Below, piece by piece: positions 7,540-15,424 of a DNA stretch of 25,505 nucleotides (within the stretch, counting starts at the first letter, position 1; each line of letters opens with the position of its first letter). The translations under genes and the position numbers were made by a program. Below the pieces are notes generated by a model. That model did not search any database, had not been told where the DNA came from, and saw only the letters and a program-made list of their open reading frames with translations. This stretch comes from CAYUNA01 sp047629355 (GTDB taxonomy: Bacteria; Bacteroidota; Bacteroidia; Chitinophagales; Saprospiraceae): assembly GCA_047629355.1 (NCBI GenBank), contig JBLHWU010000080.1, forward strand, positions 1 to 25,505, read 5' to 3'.

Positions 7540-10500
7540 CTAATCCAACTTTATCTCTTCATACTCCTTAAACAAAGAATACTGCACCTTCTCCACTTCC
7601 TCCTGATATTTCTTAAAATCCGTCGCCATCAAGCCATTGATTTTAGCCAAAACAGCATTCATATCAGTCTTCAAATTCCGTAACAGAATCTGAGCCGATT
7701 GACTTGGCGCCCCATCCGAATCTCGCAAATAACGCATCACCGGCCAAAGTTTCGAGGTCAATTCATCAGGGTTCCGCTGAATACCTTTTTGCTTTTCTGG
7801 CGACATGTACAATTTTTCCAACGTAGAAAGACTATCTTGAATCGCTTTCGCCAAATCCTTCACCTCCGTTTTCAAACTATCAGGAACGTTCGCCAAAGCA
7901 GTATCTACCCGCTTCATCGTTTTGCGCGCTTCCTCAATTTGTTTCCAGCCTTTATCCGCGATTGCAACGATTTTATTATACTCTTTCAAGGAATTTTGTA
8001 CTGCTTTTCTATCCCCCATTGACATCTCCACGCGCGGGTCAGCTTTTACCATAATTCTCGTCGAATCTTTCAAACCTCCATACGTCAGCACCACTTTATA
8101 AGCACCTGGTAAGACATCATAACCCGATGGCATATTCGCATCTGGCTTCACTGGACGCCGCGAAGGCCATCGAACACCATCATGCCGCATATTCCAATAA
8201 AAACGGGTCATTGCCGTATCAATTTTTGTGGAATACGTCCGAATGGTATCGCCAGCAGCATCCATGATTTGGACTTTTACTTTCTTAGGCTTTTTATCTT
8301 TATCCCCTTTTTTATCCTTGTCATCTTTAGTGTCAGACATAGATTCTTTCTTATTTCCTTTGCCTTTTTTACCTTTCTTTTCATTCTTTTTGACCTCCGT
8401 TGTTTCTTCTTTTTCAGGTGCTTTATAATCAGGGTTCAACCAAACCGTCAACATTGGCTGCGGATTTCCATTACTTCCACGAAACATCGCATCGGCGGTA
8501 AATCTAGTCCCATCTACAGATTTTCGTTCCGATAAATAACCATCTGTCGCCCCCATAATCGCAAATGGTTTATCCAATACTTTACCATTCGTTTTCGCGA
8601 TTTCCCGCAAAGGGCGAATGTCATCCAAAATCCAAGCAGCCCGTCCAAATGTTCCAATAATCAAATCATGCTCGCGTGGATGAATTTTCAAATCACGGGT
8701 ACTGACCGATGGAAAATCCTTCCATTTGTTCCAAATGTTACCACCGTCTATGGTAAAAAACAAACCGTAATCTGTTCCTAAGAATAATAAATTCGGAACT
8801 TCTGGGTCTTGTACAATCGACAAAGCATGTCCAGTTACCTTATTTTCATCGACAATTCTTTTGAAAGTTACACCGTAATCTTTCGTATGATACGCCATCG
8901 GTCGCCAGTCATTTCGACGATAATCATTAACAATAATAAACGCTTCGCCAGGGTTCTTTTCAGAAACTTCAATGAATGGAATCCAGCTACCCGGACGTGC
9001 GCCCGTCAACTGACTCGCGACATTCGACCAGTTCTTACCGCCATCTTTTGTAATTTGCAAATTGCCATCATCCGTCCCAACCCAAATCACATTCTCATCC
9101 GCAAGACTCGGCGCAATCGCAATAATCGTGGTATAATTCTCCGCATTTGTTGCATCAATTGTCAAACCACCACTGATGGCTTGCTTCTGCTTCGTCGTAT
9201 CATTGGTCGTCAAATCTGGAGAGATAATCTCCCAAGTCTGCCCACAATCCAAACTCTTATGCACAAACTGACTTCCAAAATAAATCCCACAATCGTGCTT
9301 CGGACTTTGCGCCAAAGCAGCATTCCAATTGAAGCGCAACTTCTCGCCATCAGGATGCACAGGCTTAATAAAATTCGTCTTCCCCGTCTTGGTATCTACC
9401 AATCCCATATTTCCACCCTGCGACATCGCATACGCATATCGTGGGTCATCTCGTCGAATCAACACATCAAATCCATCCCCAAAATAAATCTCCTGCCAAT
9501 GGTGATTCCGAATACCACCCGACTGCCAAACCTCGCTCGGTCCAATCCATGAACCATTGTCCTGCATACCGCCACAAACGCGATACGGCACACTCATATC
9601 ATAATCAATGTGGTAAAATTGCGCCAATGGCAAATTCTCTACAAACCGCCAAGTTTTACCACGGTCGCGCGAAATATTCAAACCACCGTCATTCCCTTCA
9701 ATGATATAATTCGGCTTAGTTGGATGTACCCAAAACGCATGATGGTCTGGGTGAACTTCTGACCAATTCACAAATTCTTCCCAGTGCTTTCCGCCATCTT
9801 CACTTTTTGAAATTTCCGTCCAAGAAGAGTAAATTCGGTTTTCATTAATTGGGTCAACCCAAATGTCAGAGTAATAAAAGGGTCGGTTCCCCATCATCTC
9901 ATCCGTTGACGTTTTTTTCCACTTAAAACCACCGTCTGTACTTTTATAAAATGCATTCTCTTTAGCTTCCACTAATGCATAAACAATGTCCGGATTAGAC
10001 GGTGCAATCGCCAAACCAACCCGTCCCAAAATTCCTTCTGGCAAACCATCTTTGTCCGTCCGCTTCTTCCAAGTATCACCACCATCAAAACTTACGTAAA
10101 TACCTGACCCTTCGCCACCAGAATTGAAGGTCCACGGCTTCCGACCATGTTCCCACATTGCCGCAATTAACTTGTTAGGATTACTTGGGTCAACGATGAG
10201 GTCAGCACAGCCGGTTTCATCATTGATGTAGAGAATTTTATCCCAAGTCTTACCACCATCTTTGGTACGATAAACGCCGCGATGCTCAGATTTGCCCCAA
10301 GCTGGTCCAACTGCCCCTGCATACACCACGTCAGGATTGTCGCGGTGAATAATGATGCGGTGCAAGACTTTGGTCTCTTCCAAGCCCATCAATTTCCAGT
10401 TTTCACCGCCATCTAATGTTTTAAAAATACCGCCACCAGAGTTGTGAGAGTTTCGAGGATTCCCTTCGCCTGTTCCAACCCAAACCTGGTCAGGATTCCT

Positions 10501-10788
10501 TTGATTAATCGTCAAAGAACCGATGGATTGGATAGGCATTTTATCAAAAATCGGCTGCCACGTAATGCCGCCTGATTCAGATTTCCAGACACCGCCCGAA
10601 GCGGTACCGATGAAAATATTATTGTCATTGGTCAAATCTACGTCAATTGCCGTGACGCGCCCACTCATACCTGCAGGACCAATATTCCGGATTTTGATGT
10701 TTTTTAATTGGTCGAGATTAACTTTTTGAGCGGTCATTTCTGGTAGAAAAAATAGGCTCAGTAAGAGGAATAGGAGTATTTGTTTCAT
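7540..10788 (-). CDS. Secreted BNR-repeat (sortilin/VPS10-like beta-propeller) protein
   Basis: A 1082-residue exported protein. Residues 1-20 (MKQILLFLLLSLFFLPEMTA) form a signal peptide. The body to about residue 740 carries many BNR/Asp-box motifs of the S-x-D-x-G-x-x-W type (KSESGGITW, KTLDGGENW, RTKDGGKTW, VSFDGGDTW, KSTDGGFKW, ITKDGGKNW), the mark of beta-propeller exoproteins often labelled 'glycosyl hydrolase' or 'VPS10 domain' in Bacteroidota. A Lys/Asp-rich low-complexity linker follows at about 793-839, then an Ig-like segment and a helical tail. No T9SS sorting domain is visible at the C-terminus (it ends EEIKLD), so it may stay in the periplasm or use another route. The function is unknown; homologues are often found beside peptidases. 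It is a single gene flanked by repeats on both sides. Confidence 0.88.
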   Translation of the reverse strand: MKQILLFLLLSLFFLPEMTAQKVNLDQLKNIKIRNIGPAGMSGRVTAIDVDLTNDNNIFIGTASGGVWKSESGGITWQPIFDKMPIQSIGSLTINQRNPDQVWVGTGEGNPRNSHNSGGGIFKTLDGGENWKLMGLEETKVLHRIIIHRDNPDVVYAGAVGPAWGKSEHRGVYRTKDGGKTWDKILYINDETGCADLIVDPSNPNKLIAAMWEHGRKPWTFNSGGEGSGIYVSFDGGDTWKKRTDKDGLPEGILGRVGLAIAPSNPDIVYALVEAKENAFYKSTDGGFKWKKTSTDEMMGNRPFYYSDIWVDPINENRIYSSWTEISKSEDGGKHWEEFVNWSEVHPDHHAFWVHPTKPNYIIEGNDGGLNISRDRGKTWRFVENLPLAQFYHIDYDMSVPYRVCGGMQDNGSWIGPSEVWQSGGIRNHHWQEIYFGDGFDVLIRRDDPRYAYAMSQGGNMGLVDTKTGKTNFIKPVHPDGEKLRFNWNAALAQSPKHDCGIYFGSQFVHKSLDCGQTWEIISPDLTTNDTTKQKQAISGGLTIDATNAENYTTIIAIAPSLADENVIWVGTDDGNLQITKDGGKNWSNVASQLTGARPGSWIPFIEVSEKNPGEAFIIVNDYRRNDWRPMAYHTKDYGVTFKRIVDENKVTGHALSIVQDPEVPNLLFLGTDYGLFFTIDGGNIWNKWKDFPSVSTRDLKIHPREHDLIIGTFGRAAWILDDIRPLREIAKTNGKVLDKPFAIMGATDGYLSERKSVDGTRFTADAMFRGSNGNPQPMLTVWLNPDYKAPEKEETTEVKKNEKKGKKGKGNKKESMSDTKDDKDKKGDKDKKPKKVKVQIMDAAGDTIRTYSTKIDTAMTRFYWNMRHDGVRWPSRRPVKPDANMPSGYDVLPGAYKVVLTYGGLKDSTRIMVKADPRVEMSMGDRKAVQNSLKEYNKIVAIADKGWKQIEEARKTMKRVDTALANVPDSLKTEVKDLAKAIQDSLSTLEKLYMSPEKQKGIQRNPDELTSKLWPVMRYLRDSDGAPSQSAQILLRNLKTDMNAVLAKINGLMATDFKKYQEEVEKVQYSLFKEYEEIKLD

Positions 10789-10943
10789 ATTTTTGTTATT
10801 GAATTACAAGTGATTGTTATTTAAAAAGTCAAATGGGATGACGCGAAATTAAGGAAAAAGGGAGAACTTTGGGAGATTGTCTTTTTTTCTTAATTTTGAC
10901 GGAAGGTTCATCCTGCAATTTTTGATTATGAAGATTACGAAAC

Positions 10944-11340
10944 TAAGTAACGGTAAAAAAATAACTCCGCCATCTATCAAGTATTTCTTGTGCTCTTATT
11001 TTCCACTTTTGGCTCTACAGTGAAAAGTATTGGTCAATATGATAAGCGAGAAAATCGTAAGATTTTCGAGCTTCAAAAAAACAGTACGCATTGCCTACGG
11101 CAATGCGGAAGGGGTTCTTGAGGGAGAAAAACGGTTTTTGTAAAACTATTTTCTCCCTCAAACTCCCTTTGTTAAAACTTACCCACAGTTTTCACCGTAG
11201 TGTCCCACTTTTTAAACAGTCATTATGTATAGATAACTCCTATTTAAAAAGTAAACATCTTTTGTCATTTCGACCGACGTGGAGAAAAAGACCAAAATAA
11301 ATGTTGCCAGATGGCGGAGTTATTCTTTCACCGTTACTTA
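10944..11340. repeat. 397-base element with 32-base terminal inverted repeats
   Basis: The ends 10944-10975 and 11309-11340 are inverted copies with two mismatches in 32; they start TAAGTAACGGT and finish CTCCGCCATCT. The outer half equals the tip of the 5390-5546 element. Inside lies a further inverted pair (11013 and 11202) bounding the three-hairpin sequence. The gap 10789-11485 has no convincing full gene. The terminal TA on each side would fit a TA target duplication of the IS630/Tc1-mariner kind, but that is inference and no transposase is present. Confidence 0.8.
11013..11202. repeat. Three-hairpin element, copy 1
   Basis: The bounds are CTCTACAGTGAAAAGT and the inverted TTTTCACCGTAGTG. 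Three hairpins follow each other: GAAAATC-GTAA-GATTTTC (about 11051-11068); CGCATTGCC-TAC-GGCAATGCG (about 11087-11107); and the long TTGAGGGAG...CTCCCTCAA stem (11118-11161). The block from GTCAATATGA to GCAATGCGG is close to copy 2 at 18389-18466, and the hairpin order recurs in copy 3 at 15237-15410. The short open frames across it are not conserved in copy 3, so an RNA or DNA structure is more likely than a protein. Confidence 0.7.
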
Positions 11341-11341
11341 C

Positions 11342-11449
11342 ACTGATAATCAAGGATTTATTGATTTTTTGCTAACCCACCGAAAAGACTTAGACTTCAT
11401 CACCGCTATCGAAAAAAAAATCAACATTAATCTAGAATCACTTCTATAA
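11342..11449 (+). pseudogene. Possible C-terminal gene remnant beside the repeat
   Basis: Directly after the 10944-11340 element an open frame reads TDNQGFIDFLLTHRKDLDFI, then TAIEKKININLESLL and stop. Its composition and amphipathic pattern look like real protein rather than chance, but it has no start outside the repeat. It may be the tail of a gene truncated by the element; on the other side of the element an ATG at 10928 opens MKITKL, which may or may not be its former start. I do not recognise the family. Confidence 0.25.
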
Positions 11450-11485
11450 TTTTTAGGTTAAAATAACTAGGAAGAAAGGAAAAAA

Positions 11486-13990
11486 TCAAAACCTTTCCTC
11501 ATCATTCTCCTTTATCGGACTCGAATAAATCTGACTCTGCTTCTTTTGCTGATTAATTCGATAATGAAAAGACAACACAATTGCTCGCGATTGCCATAGA
11601 AAATTATCTTCAGAATAGAACGTTTCATCTTCTGAAAACGAGCGGCGGCGACGGGAATTAAAGAGGTCCCTAATACTTAAAGTCGCGGTCCCATTATTTT
11701 TAAGCATATCAATACTCGTAGCAAAATCTAAAGCGATCATCGCTTTATTTACACCTTGTGTGGTGGTTCGGGGAGCGGAATAACTGAGCGTCAGTTGAGA
11801 ATTTAGTTTGTCCCAAAAGGTAAACCGAGAAATGGTCTTAGAAGTTAAGGAAAAAGATTCTCCGCCAACGTAAGTCTCTTGTCTTTGAAATTCGTAAGTT
11901 CCGCCCGAAAAGGAATGAAAGAGATTCAGGTCTCCATTCAGCCGCCACCACTTGGTGAGCAGTAAAGAATAAGTTAGCTCGATACCATAATTTCTTTTAA
12001 TGTCTATATTTTCTGCCTGCGTTATCGTGGTTTCTGGAAATCGTTCATCGACCCTTTGTATGCGTTTCATGACATCATCCGTTTTGCGAAAATAAGCGAT
12101 AGCACTCAAGGTTCCTCTGTCCCAATACTTAATATAGCCTAGTTCAAAAATGTGCGTAAACTCTGGACGAATTTCGGGATTGCCTCGCCAAATATTGCGG
12201 CGGTCTCTCAGAGTAAAAAATGGGGTCAAATCCAAGAAAGTAGGCCGTTCAATCCGCCGACTATAACTCAATTTAAGCCCACTATCATTGAATAAATCAT
12301 AACCGATAAACGCATTCGGAAAGTAATTTATAGATTGACTGATGTTATTTTCACCGTTTATTGCCAATCCTGATTCAATATCTGCATACTCAACTCGAAG
12401 ACCAGTTTGGAAAGAAAACCGTTCAATTTTATTGCCATAATTGGCGTACAAGGCATGAATAATTTCTTCGTATTTGAAGTTATTGACAAAGTTTGTATCT
12501 GCCATTTCTAGGTTATCAATTATCTCTTTTGCGCTGTAATCTGCTGTAATACTCCGAAACGAACTTTGGAATCCGCCTTCAAATTTTGATTCTTTTCCAA
12601 GTGGCAGCACATAATACGATTTAAGAATGAGTACCTCGTTGCCAGAATTATTACTCGTTATTTGACTAAAATCAGAAGTGTCTAATTGCCTGTTTTCGCC
12701 ATCAAAATACGTTTCTTCATAGAATGAATTTTCTAAAACCGTTTCCTTTTCATACCAAATATCTGTAGTTACCTGATGTCCTTTCTTGGCAAACGATTTC
12801 TTATGTCTCAAAAAGGCACTTAAGTTCCGTTCTTTTTCTGTTTCCTTTTCCTGCCGCTTGGTAATCAAGTGAATATGCTCAGGCGAGCCAAAAGCATCTT
12901 TATAAATGAGTTCAGAGGTGTTTTTATCCTTGTTTGTTCGGTAATAAAATGAAGTCGTTAAGGTATTTTTTGGATTGAAGTAATAGTCTGCGCCGATTCT
13001 AAAGTTAATCGGCAATCCCCGCTGTTCATGCGTTCTGTCCATGTTAACATACAGCGTACTATCTGAATTTTCAAGATTAAAAAATCTATTTCGATGATTG
13101 CCCAAACCTGGTCGATTGACGTACCACGCGCCCATACCTGTGAAAAAGTTGAGCTTATTTTTTCGGTAATTCATATTGACGCCTAAGCCAAAATTATCAG
13201 GATGCCCAACATTTGAGGTGACTGACCCATTCAAGCCTTTTTGCTCATTTTTCTTCAAAATAATGTTGATAATTCCTGCCGTTCCTGCCGCTTCATATCT
13301 TGCCGAGGGATTGGTAATTATTTCAATCCGGTCAATCGCATTGGCTTGAATTTGTCGCAATCCATCTGAATTCTCTCCGTCGATTAACAAGGAAGGTTGC
13401 CCATTCAACAAAATACGGGCACTACCACTACTCCTCAGACTAACATTCCCATTAATATCAATCCAAACGCCTGGTACATTTTTCAAAATATCCTCTGCAG
13501 TCCCTCCTTCACTGACCAAATCTTTTTCAACGTTGAATACCCGCTTATCCAAACTCATCATGACAGAACTCTTCTCTGCCCGGACTTCCACGTTTTGCAA
13601 TGTCTCCAAAATCGGCATCAATTCGATGATTCCCAAATCCCAAACGCCTTGTTTATTAGTCAACCGAATTCTATCAATTGTCTTCGCTTGGTATGCAATA
13701 AACTCTATTTTAAGGAAAAACATTTCTAGATTGGTTTCTATGAAAAACTTACCTTTTTCATCTGAAAGCGTACCAATCACAATTGAACTATCTTTTAGCG
13801 AATAGAGTGAAATAGTGGTATATTCTAAGGGGTTTTTGGTTTTTTCATCTACGATAATACCTGTAATGGTAAGATTCCCTTCTGAAAATAGTACTCCTTT
13901 ATGTTCATAACTTGGGGTTCCATTGTTCTGGCCTTTCGCCAAAGCAATGCAGATAAATAATGAAAATAGAAGCGATAAATTTACTTTCAT
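11486..13990 (-). CDS. TonB-dependent outer-membrane beta-barrel receptor (OMP_b-brl_3 type)
   Basis: I prefer the ATG at 13990 because it gives a clean signal peptide (MKVNLSLLFSLFICIALAKG); an ATG at 14023 would add 11 residues in front of it. The 834-residue protein then has a carboxypeptidase-regulatory-like (CNA-B) domain (LTITGIIVDEKTKNPLEYTT), a plug domain (GGTAEDILKNVPGVWID...SARILLNGQPSLL...IERIEIITNPSARYEA-type motif) and a C-terminal 'outer membrane protein beta-barrel' region with alternating aromatic strands. The family imports ligands or acts in envelope remodelling; no SusD partner or sensor lies next to it, so it is not a polysaccharide-utilisation pair. The ligand is unknown. 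The last residues (KENDEERF) are less typical of a barrel, which usually ends in an aromatic; here F is terminal. It is monocistronic as far as the window shows. Confidence 0.88.
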   Translation of the reverse strand: MKVNLSLLFSLFICIALAKGQNNGTPSYEHKGVLFSEGNLTITGIIVDEKTKNPLEYTTISLYSLKDSSIVIGTLSDEKGKFFIETNLEMFFLKIEFIAYQAKTIDRIRLTNKQGVWDLGIIELMPILETLQNVEVRAEKSSVMMSLDKRVFNVEKDLVSEGGTAEDILKNVPGVWIDINGNVSLRSSGSARILLNGQPSLLIDGENSDGLRQIQANAIDRIEIITNPSARYEAAGTAGIINIILKKNEQKGLNGSVTSNVGHPDNFGLGVNMNYRKNKLNFFTGMGAWYVNRPGLGNHRNRFFNLENSDSTLYVNMDRTHEQRGLPINFRIGADYYFNPKNTLTTSFYYRTNKDKNTSELIYKDAFGSPEHIHLITKRQEKETEKERNLSAFLRHKKSFAKKGHQVTTDIWYEKETVLENSFYEETYFDGENRQLDTSDFSQITSNNSGNEVLILKSYYVLPLGKESKFEGGFQSSFRSITADYSAKEIIDNLEMADTNFVNNFKYEEIIHALYANYGNKIERFSFQTGLRVEYADIESGLAINGENNISQSINYFPNAFIGYDLFNDSGLKLSYSRRIERPTFLDLTPFFTLRDRRNIWRGNPEIRPEFTHIFELGYIKYWDRGTLSAIAYFRKTDDVMKRIQRVDERFPETTITQAENIDIKRNYGIELTYSLLLTKWWRLNGDLNLFHSFSGGTYEFQRQETYVGGESFSLTSKTISRFTFWDKLNSQLTLSYSAPRTTTQGVNKAMIALDFATSIDMLKNNGTATLSIRDLFNSRRRRSFSEDETFYSEDNFLWQSRAIVLSFHYRINQQKKQSQIYSSPIKENDEERF

Positions 13991-14157
13991 ACTGAAAATA
14001 TTGCAGGATATTTTAGAAAGCACTTTGGCGAAATGCTAGTTAAGTAATCATAGAATTCACGTAGTAATTTTCTTCAAATACTTATCTATTGCAATTTTAA
14101 AAAGGGGGGAAATTAATAACTAAACAAGATACATGGAACTGCACCAAAAATCATGCT

Positions 14158-14322
14158 ATGATTTGGTTAGCATTTGAGATAGGGAAGATGATTTGGATTA
14201 TAATTATTCTGGTTCTGGTTTTGCAACGGCGAATATTACCAGAGGATGTCCGCCCTTTACACTTAAATTGGTCAACAAATGAACCGATTGACTTCCTAAT
14301 TGTTTTTAAAATTGAGCGTTGA
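14158..14322 (+). CDS. Possible small membrane protein, 54 residues
   Basis: An open frame from ATG at 14158 to TGA at 14320-14322 begins MIWLAFEIGKMIWIIIILVL and has one hydrophobic segment, then a basic and polar tail. No ribosome-binding signal or homologue is recognised. A second in-frame ATG lies at 14188. It is the only coding candidate in the gap 14024-14388, which otherwise holds a solo TAAGTAATC end at 14041 and a solo AACACGTAG end near 14346. It may be chance. Confidence 0.22.
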   Translation: MIWLAFEIGKMIWIIIILVLVLQRRILPEDVRPLHLNWSTNEPIDFLIVFKIER

Positions 14323-14388
14323 ATCAAATCAACGAATTACTAAAATAACACGTAGAAATCGATTTTTTAAAAAATAGTCATCAATATT

Positions 14389-14631
14389 ATGAAAAATTTA
14401 AAATCTATCGCACTCGGCATTTGCTTATTTAGCACCGCCTTATTCACGGTATCTTGTGGCAGTACAAGCACTAGCGACAATGCCCACGAAACGGGTAAAG
14501 AATACACATCCGCTTACGTTTGTCCAATGCACTGCACAGACAGTGGCGCGGCAGAAATGGGTACTTGCCCTGTTTGTAAAATGGATTATGTAGCGCGCGA
14601 TAAGCACATTGAAGGCGGGCATACGCATTAG
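14389..14631 (+). CDS. Lipoprotein with heavy-metal-binding domain (YHS-like HMBD)
   Basis: An 80-residue protein. Residues 1-23 form a lipoprotein signal with the lipidated cysteine in TVSC-G (C23). After a Ser/Thr linker, YVCPMHCTDSGAAEMGTC is followed by PVCKMDYV, the heavy-metal-binding domain found in copper-efflux and CusB-type proteins, with CPMH and CPxCKMD as metal-ligand motifs. The C-terminus is His-rich (HIEGGHTH). Such small lipoproteins probably bind Cu or Zn at the envelope; no efflux pump gene is adjacent, so its partner is unknown. A strong terminator follows 19 bases after the stop, so it is probably a single-gene transcript. The ATG is supported by the signal peptide beginning MKNLKSIALG. 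Confidence 0.85.
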   Translation: MKNLKSIALGICLFSTALFTVSCGSTSTSDNAHETGKEYTSAYVCPMHCTDSGAAEMGTCPVCKMDYVARDKHIEGGHTH

Positions 14632-14649
14632 AAATGATGAATTATTAAT

Positions 14650-14710
14650 GATGAATGATGAATGAAAGCAGGTTAGGTTTTGCTCATCATTCATCGCTTT
14701 TTATTTTGGT
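14650..14710 (+). terminator. Intrinsic terminator after the metal-binding lipoprotein
   Basis: GATGAATGATGA (14650-14661) pairs perfectly with TCATCATTCATC (14684-14695) and is followed by GCTTTTTATTTT. It is placed right after the stop of the lipoprotein gene on the same strand. Confidence 0.75.
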
Positions 14711-15019
14711 TTTGCATTCTTGCCTAAGAATTCTCGCAAGTGATATAGCTAATTAAAGTTAGCGTGTTTTGAAACAACGACTAAACTTTAATAAAAGATA
14801 GACAAGTTCGGGATAAACTTTATCTTTCTTTAATTCCAACTTGGATTTAATCAACTACTACGCGAGCAGGAGAAATGGACTATCAAAGAATCTCCCATGG
14901 AATACTTATCGAATCCCTGTGATATAAGTAATCAATTTTAGTTTCTAACGCTGAATCAAATCCAAAACTATAGTTCATAAGCAAGACACTAATCTTAAGG
15001 TTTATGTTACAAAATACTG
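14711..15019. other. Gene-free stretch with a weak hairpin
   Basis: No gene is visible. ATTAAAGTTAG (about 14753) and CTAAACTTTAAT (about 14781) can pair with one bulge, and AAAGATA pairs with TATCTTT nearby. GCTGAATCAAATCC at 14950 resembles GTTGAATCAAATCA at 14318, a possible short dispersed repeat. Nothing more can be supported. Confidence 0.3.
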
Positions 15020-15217
15020 TTAAGAATTTTGTTTTGTGTCAATATTAGCTTGATTAACCATTGTTTTATTCATAAAAATCTCGTTATTCAATAAAAATTT
15101 ATATTCAGCATATTCTACATCGTTAATATCCCTGCCATGAATTTCAGTAATTTGTCCTATCGCAAAACCATAATCTTTTTTTATTTTTAAACAAAAAATA
15201 TTGTTAAATAACAACAT
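15020..15217 (-). CDS. Small hypothetical protein, possibly truncated
   Basis: A 65-residue frame, MLLFNNIFCLKIKKDYGFAI, then GQITEIHGRDINDVEYAEYK, FLLNNEIFMNK and a polar tail. The middle resembles the short Bacteroidota proteins with a pattern of x-IGxIT-x(n)-veY-x-F-x-vNG that predict a small beta-rich fold, but the C-terminal part normally following the NG turn is not recognisable here. It could be a genuine small gene or a fragment. The N-terminus is hydrophobic enough for a short signal or anchor. It starts only 20 bases from the three-hairpin repeat copy 3, which could supply or block its promoter. Confidence 0.4.
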   Translation of the reverse strand: MLLFNNIFCLKIKKDYGFAIGQITEIHGRDINDVEYAEYKFLLNNEIFMNKTMVNQANIDTKQNS

Positions 15218-15236
15218 ACTTAGTGCAATAACCCTT

Positions 15237-15410
15237 AAATAACTACCTACTTGATTTGAGAAGTGAGAAAATCCTAAGATTCCCGAGTTTCCTAAAACCT
15301 CACCCGCCTCGCCTTCGGCAAGGCCGGTGGGGTTATTCAGGGGTAAAAACGGTTTTATAAAAACCGTTTTTACCCCTGAAACTCCATTTATTTTAGACAG
15401 GTAGTTATTT
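15237..15410. repeat. Three-hairpin element, copy 3
   Basis: Perfect 12-base inverted ends AAATAACTACCT (15237-15248 and 15399-15410) bound a 174-base element. Inside, GAGAAGTGAGAAAATCCTAA aligns with copies 1 and 2. Then comes a GC-rich hairpin closed by TTC (CCTCACC, then GCCTCGCC-TTC-GGCAAGGC, then GGTGGGG), and then a perfect 21-base stem TTCAGGGGTAAAAACGGTTTT with an ATA loop (15336-15380). The stem differs from copies 1 and 2 by paired changes. It ends 14 bases downstream of the permease stop (minus strand), so it could also act as that gene's 3' structure. Confidence 0.75.
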
Positions 15411-15424
15411 CTGATTCAAACTCC

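Noticed and set aside
8809..9552. Long open frame on the plus strand opposite the BNR-repeat gene
   Set aside because: Its translation is rich in Arg/Ile/His without domain character and it lies wholly antisense to a well-supported gene with a signal peptide and repeated BNR motifs.
11013..11202. Retron or group II intron RNA
   Set aside because: Successive hairpins are suggestive, but no reverse transcriptase gene is nearby and no intron domain V-like hairpin could be identified.
11091..11300. Short frames across the three-hairpin copies (also 18378-18566) that share peptide stretches
   Set aside because: They resemble each other only because the DNA is repeated; the third copy has no equivalent frame, and the base changes preserve pairing rather than codons.
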